Positions 43,601 to 51,619 of a DNA stretch of 64,000 bases are shown here, piece after piece; position 1 is the stretch's first letter; each line of letters starts with the position of its first letter. The stretch covers positions 310,001 through 374,000 of the forward strand of contig JAPFBL010000313.1 of NCBI GenBank assembly GCA_026182355.1. The letters are read 5' to 3'. The stretch is from Hermatobates lingyangjiaoensis. Lineage: Eukaryota; Arthropoda; Insecta; Hemiptera; Hermatobatidae. The notes under the pieces were generated by a model. The model searched no databases, was not told the DNA's origin, and saw only the letters and a list, made by a program, of their open reading frames with translations. Made by a program: the position numbers and the translations under genes.

Positions 43601-46493
43601 TTTCTTATTTACTTATTCTTGTGCAGATCACCTCCTCTTCTGGTAGTGGAATATGGTGAAGTCAGTTTTAGGTGTTTTTATCCGTGATTATGTTTAGTAG
43701 CAATATACCAGTGTCTTCCTGCCCTTGACTCAGAATGCTGATTGAATAAATATGTTTAAAGGAATTAACTTGTATAAAACTTTTTCTATTGATGGTTGTT
43801 AGGTTTTGTTATCCTGAATGGGTTTATTTATATTATAAATATAGTTACCACCAATGGAATCTTCTTTACGAATCTTGTAAATAATACTAATAATACTGTC
43901 CCTTTGAATTAATTTAAAGCATTTTATTAAAATGTTCTTTGGAATATAACTGAATCAATATGGGTTAATCGACTGGTATGTTTGTTGGTATATTATAAAG
44001 TTGTATATTGTAAAACTGTTACGTATAGTAATAAAAAGTCTATTATTGTAGTAATATTAAATATGTTATATTAAGTAACATTAATAAAAATGTTAAAAAG
44101 ATTTCACATAAACACGTGAAATAACAATCAATGGTCAAACCACAATAAGAAATGGGAAAACAAGACTAAAATCTTTCAAGCGTAACAAGCGGTCTTCGTC
44201 AGAGTCAAAAACCCAACCAACTGATCTTAGTGAAATCAGCGAGATCTTAAATTAGTGAGAAGTTAGTGAGATCTTAATGAAAGATCTTAGTCTTGCTTTC
44301 CCATTTCTTATTGTGGTTTGATCATTAATAAAAAAGAATAAAAGTTGTTACTAACTCTTATAGTTACAGATTACTATATAATTATGCTGTAGATTGTATA
44401 ATATGGGCTTATAAACTTATAGGCTGTTTGTATTGAGTTTTTATGAATGCTGATGTCCCTAGCTCTGAAAGCACTATTGCCTTACAGATTGAACAGGATA
44501 TTTACTCATTAGAGATAATTGTAGTGTGTAATGTCCTTTGAAATTGGTTATTGAAATGGTCATTTATTTTCAATAGAAAACATATATTATTCTTCATGAT
44601 TGGAGTTCAGTGAATTTATATTGATTCATTAGTTATGGTGTTTTTTTTCTGTTTAAGGTTACATTGAGTAATTTACAAACGCTCGAAGATGCCGATATGT
44701 TTGATGAAATGGTTTCTGATCTAAATGTAGAGGTACCACTTATGAAGGAAGAGGAACCTTTGCCTTTAGAGGAAATAGTATTATGTACTGATGATAGTCA
44801 GGAAGGAGAGTCGGAAGGTTTAGTAAAGGCTTCACTTCCAGATGTAGGAGGGCCGGAATACAATGAAGTAGAAATGGTTGTAATAACTGAAGGAAACAGT
44901 TTGTTTGAATTGGATGACGAACATATGTCTTTTGCTGAATGCAGTGTTTCCTCCAGCTCACCAAGGCCGGTCAGTATGTTTGTTGTTGGTAAAGAAGAAA
45001 GCAGCATGCATTGTTCTTCAGAAAGCTCGTTTGAGCAGTCTGAAATGGAACAATCTATATCAGAAACTTCTTTGAAGGTAGATGATTGCTTCGAGGAGGA
45101 TCCATTAGTTTTGGATTCCGTTGTGATAACTGATGTTATAGACGCAAACAAGACTGAGGTAACTTCAGAGCTACTGCTTCAAACTAAATTGGATGTGCCT
45201 ACTCCTGCTGGTTCAGAACTTATCAAAGCTCCTTTAAGTGTCGTTTCTGAAGAGTCTATGAATACACCTGGTGAACTGTTTAAAATGAATAGTCCTTGTA
45301 GTGAGATCAAGGCTGATTCAGGACCTGATTGGCTAAAAGGTTTTGTAAGAGATAATTCTTCTCCACCAAAAGAATGCAGGTGTGGCCCAAGTCCTACACT
45401 TCTGAAACAACTGTTAGGAAACAAAATGATGCAGCATTTCTTTGCTTTTTATTATCGGTATTATTGCACTTGCTATCGTCCTTCCAACTCTGATTTCGCA
45501 CTATTATTGGGCAGGCTTGAACCTTTGGTAACAACGATTGTTAAATGCGGATTTAGTCATTTGATAACAATACTGATATACCTGATCCGAAAAGTTGATA
45601 GAATTGTTTGTGATGATTGTGAATCTAGAAAAGTTGAACTCAGCAACGTGAAGTACATTCTAGAAAAAGTGAAGTCTGCTTATCAGCAAAATAATGGTGA
45701 AGTTACATTTGGAGATATAGATTCACTTTTATCAGCAGAAGTGACTGAAGCAATTGTTTCTTTCATAATCAAAATTATTGGCAAATACAACAATCCTAGC
45801 TTCGAAAAATCAAAAGGAGCGAAACCTTACTTTGTCTTGACAGATCTTCTTACGCAGACTGCTTACCAAATAGAGATTGATTTCGCAGTGGGTGAAGTTA
45901 CTTTTAGAGAAATTACCCAACAGTGTTCTGATAGCGATTTAGAGTTACCTTTACTAAAGACTTTGAACAATGCTTCAAAAGAAAAATCGTATGGTTCATC
46001 GGGATTACCTACTTTCCAAGCTGCCCGAAAGAACGCCAGACCTGTGAGAAAGCTTAAGAAAAGAGGGCGTCCAAGACTTCGGCGGAATAGGATTGCCGCC
46101 AGTCCTGAGGAGCATACTTCTCTGCCCCCTCAGGACGATGGTATGACCTTTACCCAGCCACCCGATCTACCTGAGGCTGCCTTAGATCCACAGTACCATG
46201 TTTCCCAGACATCATCAAGTCCATCCTACGAAATAAGGAGAAGGGATCGCAACTCTTATTCACTAACCAAATCTGATATTAAATTAAAAAGATATAAGTC
46301 GCATACTGACAAACTTCATGGATTCACTAGAAAAGACATACGAGGCGCTCAAGTAACCAATTCTCTACACAACATTACAACATCTTTAGAGTTACCTCAC
46401 ATTGGCTATTCCCTAGAAGAAGTGAAAATAGCGCAATATGGATTCCATTCATTTAGAAAATATTTCAGAAAACACTTCAAAAGGAAGAAGTAG
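28637..46493 (+). CDS. SRA-YDG domain protein with AT-hook, 849 aa, seven coding exons
   Basis: Coding exons 28637-28642, 29149-29206, 30268-30429, 38305-38478, 40766-40946, 41025-41157 and 44658-46493. Every junction has GT/AG and matching phase, and the total is 850 codons. Exons 2-5 encode an SRA (SET- and RING-associated) domain at aa 1-195: GPVEGVDVGNIF, VHQAREAI, GPYSILLSG, then PIRVVRSSYANNQFCPKKGY followed by RYDGLY, the YDG signature. SRA domains bind methylated or hemimethylated DNA in UHRF and SUVH proteins. Here the pocket loop is SGTKNINDFGYTFVIS instead of the usual G-G-Y-E-D-D...Y-T-G, and the NKR-finger segment is absent, so cytosine-flipping is doubtful. The rest has no PHD, RING or SET domain: an acidic Glu-rich stretch (aa 240-450), a Cys-rich segment (aa 476-560), an AT-hook KKRGRPRLRRN (aa 704-714) and a basic C-terminus. 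Probable nuclear DNA-binding protein; function unknown. Confidence 0.85.
29430..29960 (-). pseudogene. Transposase-like relic in intron 2 of the SRA gene
   Basis: On the minus strand one frame reads PISEEIQRVHEKLLQNPMKS-IRRI (about 29575-29500), like the second helix-turn-helix of mariner/DUF4817-type insect transposases (V-R-E-x-L-x-x-N-P-x-K-S-x-R-R-I-S). Frameshifts and stops abound and no terminal repeats were found. Confidence 0.4.
30862..31078. repeat. Foldback element (GAAACGCG type) in intron 3
   Basis: Arms about 30862-30965 and 30970-31078 form an almost spacerless palindrome. Cores CTGAGGA-A-GAACAC-TAC-GTGTTC-GAAACG (minus, 30922-30951) and the plus-strand partner at 30980-31010, where the stem has one change. 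A family-A fragment lies just upstream (about 30770-30800). Confidence 0.8.
31547..31697 (+). repeat. 5' LTR of the BEL/Pao element
   Basis: 151 bp, TGTTAGTTG to CAGTTAAACA, identical to 36122-36272. Confidence 0.95.
31703..31720 (+). other. Primer-binding site, probably tRNA-Trp
   Basis: TGGTGACCCCGACGTGAT begins five bases after the 5' LTR. It is complementary to the 3' end I expect for eukaryotic tRNA-Trp (ending CACGTCGGGGTCA plus CCA). The tRNA assignment is from memory. Confidence 0.6.
31714..32390 (+). repeat. Tandem array in the BEL leader, units of about 80-86 bp
   Basis: Seven units starting CGTGATCCGGCCAGTATCTA (or close variants) and ending GTTGGAGTCAGAACAA, then two shortened units. 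The first unit overlaps the primer-binding site, so the array looks like repeated duplication of the primer-site-proximal leader. Confidence 0.9.
32712..35939 (+). CDS. BEL/Pao polyprotein with in-frame internal deletions (1075 aa)
   Basis: One uninterrupted frame. Order: start of a gag-like region (aa 1-100, coiled-coil-like LKNRITHIKSFVQGYNNI), then Ser/Asn/Glu-rich sequence with no protease or zinc knuckles. RT begins at about aa 240 (YLPHHPVIRDASSTTKVGVV) through TVTYGTSSAPF (about aa 346-356). The sequence then jumps from LASKF to LEELIAPLNSAGFQLHKW, skipping the segment that normally carries the Y-x-D-D catalytic motif. RNase H-like FHGFCDSSNYSYGCCAY is at about aa 537. Near aa 755 a second jump removes the integrase zinc-binding part. 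The catalytic core remains (GFEFAGPL, YCDNALTF, FGGLWES) with Glu where the first Asp is expected. Family polyproteins are usually much longer, so this copy is non-autonomous. I describe it only as it stands. Confidence 0.85.
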   Translation: MSIYKKLVRQRANLKNRITHIKSFVQGYNNIKNEVEELDVRSSELDECLREFWNITEEMEDSGLVEDTDQLNEEVESFDNNYYYIKACILTLGKKQGTRPILAPITKTSSPDNQTSNSDTEARQEDSIGSGTSSNHNPKPNGYCHFVTTSEGDLNNQLSRFSEIEEQQSTQETNSEERSEDNHKECPDLRGDSINSALTPFLKLERQLSHDITLKGAYIEFMKDYLRQNHKEEVLEPEKIKQCFYLPHHPVIRDASSTTKVGVVFDGSAKSSTNLFLNDLLYTGPAIPPELITILVKFRMPRFVFICDMKQIYRQLLMRPEDCDLQRILWRSNERESIRTYRLLTVTYGTSSAPFLVGRSLSHLANQHSDDRPLASKFLEELIAPLNSAGFQLHKWVSNNPIVLRQIPTELQEQKYLINSHSSDGFIKPLGMIWEPHSDFFNFVAPKLPHRTDITKRSILSDISKLYDSLGLISPVIIQAKLLMPELWQLKSEWDEPVAPNLTLRWSNYQKGLKDLDEISIPQRSTDSYEYSEVAFHGFCDSSNYSYGCCAYLICKSRRSLTSMLLCSESCVASLKKQSLPRLELCGAVLLANLFHKVKMNLKINFTTVHFWTDSTGVISCLRPESSTWKTFVANRLAEVHRFSNWGVWQHVKSSENPADLLSRGCKPKDLINCELWWKGPSWLTHSNLTLSADTEVFLTTKEDVINRRGLGCYVTFEKSNIVFNKLSLLEDLINKYSNSNKLLRVVAYVQKFIYRVKPTRPFTHCGFEFAGPLYIKKNLICSPSILKCYICLFICFSSKAIQLELVSGLTSEHFITALKRFISRRGVPTTIYCDNALTFVGAQRELKADFENFPSERIKAYFRSHLIQFKFIPPRSSNFGGLWESAIKLVKKHLRVIIGNHRLKFEQMSTLLTEVEACINSRPLTPLSDDPADLNPLTPSHFLIGEPLLSLPQSDLSHTPDSLLSRWQMIEKMKQAYWKRWSTEYLSLLHQRYKWKTSSPNLEEGTLVIVKEDLKPPLSWRMARILEGHPGTDGRCRVYTLKTSSGVIKRSILKIVPLPLEEDVTVTTQLNLRL
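36122..36272 (+). repeat. 3' LTR of the BEL/Pao element
   Basis: 151 bp, identical to the 5' LTR, preceded by GGTGGCCGGTA and followed by the GTCTC duplication. Confidence 0.95.
36280..37180. other. Intron 3 sequence, nothing recognised
   Basis: AT-rich; no repeats or frames of note apart from a short palindrome at about 37003-37024 (TTCAACGTA...TACGTTGAA). Confidence 0.5.
37190..37230 (-). other. Solo degenerate hammerhead-like motif
   Basis: Minus strand: CTTGAAAA-T-GCCAA...TTGGC-GAAACGTCGG. The hairpin and GAAACGTCGG are intact; CTGANGA is degenerate. Confidence 0.45.
37533..38095. mobile_element. Non-autonomous hAT-type element (MITE)
   Basis: Terminal inverted repeats CAGGTTTGTCAAACTCATTT and the complement of a 3' end ending TGTTTGACACCCCTG. 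A perfect 8-bp target duplication TTCTATCA flanks it (37525-37532 and 38096-38103), the size typical of hAT. The TIR resembles the CAGGGGTGTCAAAC type common in animal hAT MITEs. No transposase frame. Intron 3 of the SRA gene. Confidence 0.85.
39010..39330 (-). other. Possible very old SINE copy
   Basis: CCGAGAGGTGACGTAGCAAAT and AACGACCTGAC resemble parts of the SINE body (CCGAGGGACAACGTGCTCAGAT), but the similarity is patchy. Confidence 0.25.
39570..39695 (+). repeat. Solo family A arm with hammerhead-like core
   Basis: CTGACGA-A-GACCG-CTTGTTA-CGGTT-GAAAG at 39595-39624, followed by the usual ATCTTAGTCTTGTTTTCC and GTTATTTCACG tail. No inverted partner. Intron 4 of the SRA gene. Confidence 0.7.
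41260..42690 (-). pseudogene. Non-LTR retrotransposon fragment in intron 6 of the SRA gene
   Basis: GC-richer block. The minus-strand frame at 41552-41325 reads GLCRFSKEEEIPLHLLADCQ, like the C-terminal 'C..C...EE...HLL..C' region that ends many non-LTR ORF2 proteins. The remaining part (41560-42100) may be further element sequence; I could not place it. Confidence 0.5.
42700..42893 (-). mobile_element. tRNA-derived SINE, diverged copy with TTAGG-like tail
   Basis: Minus-strand head at about 42893-42830 (complement of box B and box A still visible), a shortened body (CCTCTCCGAGTGACGACGT) and a tail that on the plus strand reads GAGGTTAGGTTAGGTTGCAG. Confidence 0.65.
42960..44095. other. Intron 6 sequence, nothing recognised
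   Basis: AT-rich with short uninformative open frames. Confidence 0.5.
44098..44330. repeat. Foldback element, family A, in intron 6
   Basis: The left arm 44098-44218 carries the minus-strand core CTGACGA-A-GACCG...GCTTGAAAG at 44173-44202. The right arm about 44270-44330 has lost the core but keeps GATCTTAGTCTTG to GATCATTAA. Confidence 0.7.
44658..46493 (+). CDS. Large terminal exon of the SRA gene (acidic, Cys-rich, AT-hook)
   Basis: 612 codons including the stop. The acceptor is CTGTTTAAG at 44657, so the TTG-initiated reading at 44664 is not a start. The order is an acidic Glu/Asp/Ser-rich first half, ECRCGPSP at about aa 477, aromatic/Cys-rich YYRYYCTCYRP at about aa 501, CDDC at about aa 556, the AT-hook at about aa 704, and a Lys/Arg-rich end (FRKYFRKHFKRKK). 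I do not recognise a named domain between the acidic part and the AT-hook. Confidence 0.85.
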   Translation, partial: VTLSNLQTLEDADMFDEMVSDLNVEVPLMKEEEPLPLEEIVLCTDDSQEGESEGLVKASLPDVGGPEYNEVEMVVITEGNSLFELDDEHMSFAECSVSSSSPRPVSMFVVGKEESSMHCSSESSFEQSEMEQSISETSLKVDDCFEEDPLVLDSVVITDVIDANKTEVTSELLLQTKLDVPTPAGSELIKAPLSVVSEESMNTPGELFKMNSPCSEIKADSGPDWLKGFVRDNSSPPKECRCGPSPTLLKQLLGNKMMQHFFAFYYRYYCTCYRPSNSDFALLLGRLEPLVTTIVKCGFSHLITILIYLIRKVDRIVCDDCESRKVELSNVKYILEKVKSAYQQNNGEVTFGDIDSLLSAEVTEAIVSFIIKIIGKYNNPSFEKSKGAKPYFVLTDLLTQTAYQIEIDFAVGEVTFREITQQCSDSDLELPLLKTLNNASKEKSYGSSGLPTFQAARKNARPVRKLKKRGRPRLRRNRIAASPEEHTSLPPQDDGMTFTQPPDLPEAALDPQYHVSQTSSSPSYEIRRRDRNSYSLTKSDIKLKRYKSHTDKLHGFTRKDIRGAQVTNSLHNITTSLELPHIGYSLEEVKIAQYGFHSFRKYFRKHFKRKK

Positions 46494-46541
46494 TGTAATT
46501 ATTTTTATTTTCGTATTTTAAGTTTTCAAGAGTAAGTTGTA

Positions 46542-46547
46542 AATAAA
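46542..46547 (+). terminator. Poly(A) signal of the SRA gene
   Basis: AATAAA in GTAAATAAAAAG, about 50 bases after the stop codon; a second AATAAA lies at about 46554. Confidence 0.7.
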
Positions 46548-46559
46548 AAGTTTAATAAA

Positions 46560-48080
46560 TTACTCTAGGAAGCAACAAATTTACTGATTGAAAATTAAGT
46601 CACCAAACCAGAATTTTAACTGTTATTCCGATTATTACTGTTCAATAATCGAGTTTTTTTTTCGAAAAAATCACGGTATATATGTGTTAGTTTTGTTATT
46701 ATGAATGTATAGTCAAATCAACAAAACTTAATTTAACATCTAAGAGTTGTTAATTTTCAAATGACAGCATGTTCGCACTGTTGTTAAGAAGTTATTCCCA
46801 GTAGTAGACAATATGTTTACAGAGATGTGAATGCCCAGGGCAATAACTAACCATCATTTAATGCATCACTATAGTATTGATTTATTAATGCTGCTATTAA
46901 TTATTTTGGTTTTGTTACGTTAACTTATTTTGGATTACTTCTAAGAGTTGTTGAACAGTTTTCCAAATAATCATTAATGGTAAATATTTTTTTCATTTAC
47001 TACAAACCTGGAGACAAATTTATCATGAAAAATGATTGGATTACCACTTATGTTTCATAATTAGTTCGTTTTGTTTCAGAAATTTTTATGGTTTTTTAAA
47101 TAAATTTATTGTCTTACTTTTCATGACAATATTTTGAGATTTAGACACTTAAAAAATATTAAGTTTATTTAGATTATTGTGTTGGAAATATCCTTAATAG
47201 GAATGATTCCTATTTAGTTAGTTTTAGTTTTGAGAAAGTAACATTTTTCATCTGTTAATATAATTATTGAATATAATTATATTATTTTGTATGTGACGGT
47301 AATTAGTAGAAAGATCTCAATGAACATTCCCGTTTATGTAAATATCGGATATTCATAGTTGGAGTTTTTGAGAATTGTTTACTAATATAAATTAGATCAT
47401 TACAGTTTTGAAATCAAGTCACATTGGATTTATTATCGTTAATTTGTTTTTAAATTAAAATAAAAAAAAACTTGGAAAATTGAAGTTAAGCAATGTTGCA
47501 GTTTTAGTTTGAGTTCTTGTGTATTATCTTATTTTATCATCCCTTGTGTTCATTTTTTATTGAATGGCCATTAAAACTTGCTTTATGGAGTACAAAGTTA
47601 CATAAGTTATTACTAATAACTTATAATAAGTATAAGTTATATTAGTTTTACTTAAAGAGAGATTTTTATATTGCCCCCTATTTGGATTGCATCTAATAGC
47701 AATTATTTTTAAAAGTTTTTTTCCTCTTTGTTTTATCTGCAATTTGATTCTGCCTCCAATTAGTACAGTTTTGCTTGCAATGTTTAATGGTCATATGTTT
47801 TACATTTAAAGGTCGTTCGTTGTGTACATTGTATTAAACTTTTTAGATACTGATGTAAACAGAATTATATTGTTTTTCAGTAAGTAAGTTTTTATTTACA
47901 AAATTCCTTTGAAATTTAATATTAATTTGGCATATTGCGGTAATAGAACGATAATATAGATATACCATGATTTTTATCACAACACTGATTTTAAAAACTG
48001 GGTTACCATAAAATTATCCTCTCTAGAACTTTTATAAAATCCACTAAATAATATAATTATGCATTATAATAAATATTGCT
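46560..48080. other. No gene seen
   Basis: AT-rich intergenic sequence downstream of the SRA gene. Confidence 0.5.
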
Positions 48081-48084
48081 ATAT

Positions 48085-48310
48085 ATATATTTCACTCAAA
48101 ATTCGAAAAAAACGATCCAAACTGGACGCAAATCATCTCAAAAACGAAGGAAAGCAACACACAGAGAAAGAGACACACTTACAAACTCAAATTTTCGGAT
48201 GATTCCTCTTCAGGAGAAAATAGAATGGGCGACCAAGCACGCCGGAAACACAACGGCAGGAAACCCACTTTCTCTGTGTGTTGCTTTTCTTCGTTTTTGA
48301 GCTGATATAT
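48085..48310. repeat. Foldback of the 15-kb family, shortened
   Basis: Left arm 48091-48265 with the core complement at 48191-48213; only the outer end of the right arm remains (48268-48305). A TA tract lies at the left. Confidence 0.75.
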
Positions 48311-48424
48311 ATGTATAAATATATACCATGATAAACGAAAAACTGCCCGGCAGAACAGATTACACTTAAAATAAACTGTGAGTCTTTGTTATGTTTCTTT
48401 CTATGTGTCACAGTTTATTTTACG

Positions 48425-48732
48425 TATATATATATATATCCACTTAAAATTCGAAAAAACGATCCAAACTGGACGCAAATCAGTTCACAAACGAAGAAAA
48501 GCAACACACAGAGAAAGAGACACACTTACAAACTCAAATTTTCGGATGATCTGTCTTCAGGAGAAAAGAGAGAATGGGCGACCAAGCACGCCGGAAACAC
48601 AACGGCAGGAAACCTGCCGTTTCGCCCATTCTCTCTTTTCTCCTGAAGACGGATCATCCGAAAATTTGAGTTTGTAAGTGTGTCTCTTTCTCTGTGTGTT
48701 GCTTTTCTTCGTTTGTGAACTGATATATATAT
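48425..48732. repeat. Foldback of the 15-kb family between TA tracts
   Basis: Arms 48441-48610 and 48617-48722 are inverted. Cores CTGAAGA-C-GGATCATCC-GAAAAT at 48643-48665 (plus) and a one-base variant at 48538-48560 (minus). Confidence 0.8.
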
Positions 48733-49106
48733 GGACTAATTTACCACAATGAAACAATTTTGTAAAACAATGCTCTAAGGCCTTTCGTCAACACATCGTC
48801 AGAGAGCAAGTGAACTAAAAAATAATAAATACTTGTTAACCTGGCTGATTGAAGTTTCCAGAATTGTTGGCAACCCTGAATGTGTTTAATGATGAAGAAG
48901 TCTTCATGTTTAATTAACGGAATAATAAATTAAGACTTCTTCATCATTAAACAGATTTAGGGTTGCCAACAATTCTGGAAACTTCAATCAGCCAGGTTAA
49001 CAAGTATTTATTATTTTTTAGTTCACTTGCTCTCTGACGATGTGTTGACGAAAGGCCTTAGAGCATTGTTTTACAAAATTGTTTCATCATGGTAAATTAG
49101 TCCATC
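48733..49106. repeat. Foldback element, GAAAGGCC type
   Basis: Arms about 48733-48910 and 48930-49106 are nearly perfect inverted copies. Core CTGACGA-T-GTGTTGAC-GAAAGG at 48781-48802 (minus) and 49034-49055 (plus). TA tracts on both outer sides. Confidence 0.8.
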
Positions 49107-49146
49107 TATTACATCAAGTGTTATTTTGATTATTATTCATATATAT

Positions 49147-49905
49147 ATAAAGATTTCACATAATCACGTGAAATAACAGTCAATGATCAAACCACAATAA
49201 GAAAATGGGAAAACAAGACTAAGATCTTTCAACCGGAACAAGCGGTCTTCGTCAGAGTCAAAAACCCAACTGAAACACTAGATGCAGAGAACATCTGGTG
49301 AGGGGTTGAGAAGAGTGGGAAGGAAGAGTGGTATTTTAAAAGAATGAAAGCGCAGGAAAGGACCAATGTCCAGAAAGGGATGTTTGGGGAAACAAGGAGT
49401 ACAGTAAGAAAGAGTAAAAAACTATCCGCTAGCTGTCAACCCTCTTAGAAGAGGCTATTGCCCTCGTAACGAAAGTATCAAGTTTGAAGAGACCGTTACT
49501 AGTGTCTATAATATTTTATCTATTAAATTTAATTAGAGACGATTCAATAATATTTCTTAACAACATTGATTTTTCATAGGTAATAAATTTAGCTCCTGTC
49601 CAATCAATATGATGATTTTCACTTTTTATATGCAAGAATAAGGCACTACTTTTTTCCTGTCTACTTACGTTGTATTGGTGTTGTTTTACACGTGTCTTTA
49701 ATGATTTACCAGTTTGACCAATATAAATGTTTGCAAGGAATTTTATAAATACCACCGGACTCCAATTCGCTGGGAGAGTTTTTTTATTAACATCGTAATA
49801 ACGTGGGTCTTTCAACCGTAACAAGCGGTCTTCGTCAGTCAACAACCCAACCGGTTGAAAGATCTTAGTCTTGTTTTCCCATTTTCATATTGTGGTTTGA
49901 TCATA
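49147..49905 (-). mobile_element. Penelope-like element 3' fragment flanked by family A repeats
   Basis: Minus-strand element. The downstream repeat is 49147-49275 (core CTGACGA-A-GACCG...GGTTGAAAG at 49225-49255) and an upstream repeat piece in the same orientation is 49808-49845 (core at 49808-49838), followed by an inverted outer arm to about 49905. Between them lies a GIY-YIG endonuclease relic. This direct-repeat arrangement is that of PLE pseudo-LTRs and assigns family A to Penelope-type retroelements. Confidence 0.75.
49519..49800 (-). pseudogene. GIY-YIG endonuclease domain of a Penelope-like element
   Basis: About 90 codons open on the minus strand. The nuclease motif is ANIYIGQTGKSLKTRVKQHQ (about 49715-49660), with the 'Y-I-G' and the conserved Arg, then SALFLHIKSENHHIDW (about 49635-49590), with the His/Asn block, and NIIESSLIKF near the end. 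It matches the C-terminal EN domain of Penelope/Neptune-type PLEs. The reverse transcriptase part is missing, so it is a truncated copy. Confidence 0.85.
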
Positions 49906-49930
49906 TATGAATATATATATATATATATAT

Positions 49931-50130
49931 AAATTCAAAACGAAGGAAAGACACAGACATAACTCACATCGATATTTCGACCATCGTCGTCATCAGGAGG
50001 TGTGAAGAGCGAAGAGTCCTGCAGGAAGACAGGACGAACTCTTCGCTCTTCACACCTCCTGATGACGACGATGGTCGAAATATCGATGTGAGTTATGTCT
50101 GTGTGTTTCCTTCGTTTTGAATTTATTTTA
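49931..50130. repeat. Foldback element, GAAATATC type
   Basis: Arms about 49931-50020 and 50033-50122 form an inverted pair. Core CTGATGA-C-GACGATGGTC-GAAATATC at 49972-49996 (minus) and 50059-50082 (plus). TA tracts lie on both sides (49908-49932 and 50169-50186). Confidence 0.8.
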
Positions 50131-50189
50131 TTTTAAAAAAGTCCGCTGGACCGTTTCTTTTAATTGTAATATATATATATATATAGTTA

Positions 50190-51225
50190 TATTACAATGA
50201 TTTTAACAATTGGTACCATACAGTGAATAACAAGGTAATGCCTTGTCCAAACAGTAAATGCTGTAATTATGTGTGGTACTCCAAAATTTTGTACGTCAGC
50301 ATAGTGGTTTTATAATTGTTACACCTTAAATTAACTTATTAAAAGGTGTAACTATTACTATTTTATAATAATATATATATATATATAATAATAATATATA
50401 GTATTACTATACTATTACTATTTTATAATACGGACCAAAAAATAGACAAAATAAACGTTTTCTAGTGGGAGCATGTTTGTGTTAATTTCTCTATTTTCTA
50501 GCAATCATGGTGTGACTTGTACAAAATTATTCATATTCAATCTTAAGCTTTTTTGAAACACCGACATTTTGTGTTAACAAAAAATTCTGATTTTTTTTAA
50601 GTTAAAGCTAATCAGTTTTATGTTGGTTTCCAACATTGTCTAGATTAAAGTTAGAAATCTTTAGTTTCTCTAGTTTAACGAATTTACACTTTTTCTTGCC
50701 CCTGAGTCGATTTTTGACGTTTCTTAGATGACATCTGTAGGTGTAGGTATTCCTTTTAAAGAATCAAATTCATACTGGAGCAAAAACACACACTACAAAG
50801 TATCAAAACTCTCTAAAGTTTTTGGGTATTATTGTATCATGATAAGCTCACTTTATTGGTCAATATGTGATACAGACATTTTTCCTCCTAAACTGCTAAC
50901 TCTAGAGTGTTGTACTTTGGTATTCTTATGAAGCTAATAGCAGCTCTAACTGATAACAACTTTTCAGAAATTTTCAATGACAGGAAGGTGAATTATGAGT
51001 TAAAATGTAAAAATGTTGACTTATTTTCTGTTAACTTGTGGGACACGATTCTGGTCCCACCATTGTCAATTATAATAACTAAATAATTTGTAACAAATTA
51101 TAACTAATGAAATTATACCAAAAATAGCTCCTGGGACGATGAGCCGTGTATCTTATATTCTAACTTAATTTATGGAAGAGGTGTTACGATATATTTTACG
51201 AGATCAGAAAATATGTTTTTTTGAT
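50190..51225. other. No gene seen
   Basis: AT-rich; a short palindromic ACTATTACTATTTTATAATA repeat with a TA tract lies at 50340-50430. Confidence 0.5.
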
Positions 51226-51227
51226 AA

Positions 51228-51439
51228 ACTTTAGAAGAGTGAAATTGGGTTTTGAAAAAAAAATACATTAATATAGTATCTACAAATTTTCAAGAAATCC
51301 TTATTAGTACAAAAGGTAATATTACTCTATATTATTTGAACCCCATTGTTTTTGGGTAATATTGAAAAATCTGAAAGCTCCTTATTCATATAAATTGGCT
51401 ACTAATTTTGACACTTCTTCAGTGATTCAAGAAACTAAA
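51228..51439 (+). repeat. Direct repeat, copy 1 (212 bp)
   Basis: Starts ACTTTAGAAGAGTGAAATTG and ends GTGATTCAAGAAACTAAA; about 98 percent identical by eye to 52406-52618. Confidence 0.9.
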
Positions 51440-51619
51440 AATTTCATTTTAGGTGTTGTCTCCCTATGAATATGTAATGAACCTACAACATTTGGGTAGT
51501 AATATTACACTAAAAGTGGCAACTGTCGAATTCCATGCGCAATAACGAAATAAAATGTTAAATAAAGCACGACATGCTTATCAGATGGGTGAATCAGCTC
51601 TAACAATGCTGGTTAACAA

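Noticed and set aside
44664..46493. Stand-alone 609-aa gene at 44664
   Set aside because: It begins with TTG next to a strong acceptor and joins in phase to the upstream SRA exons.
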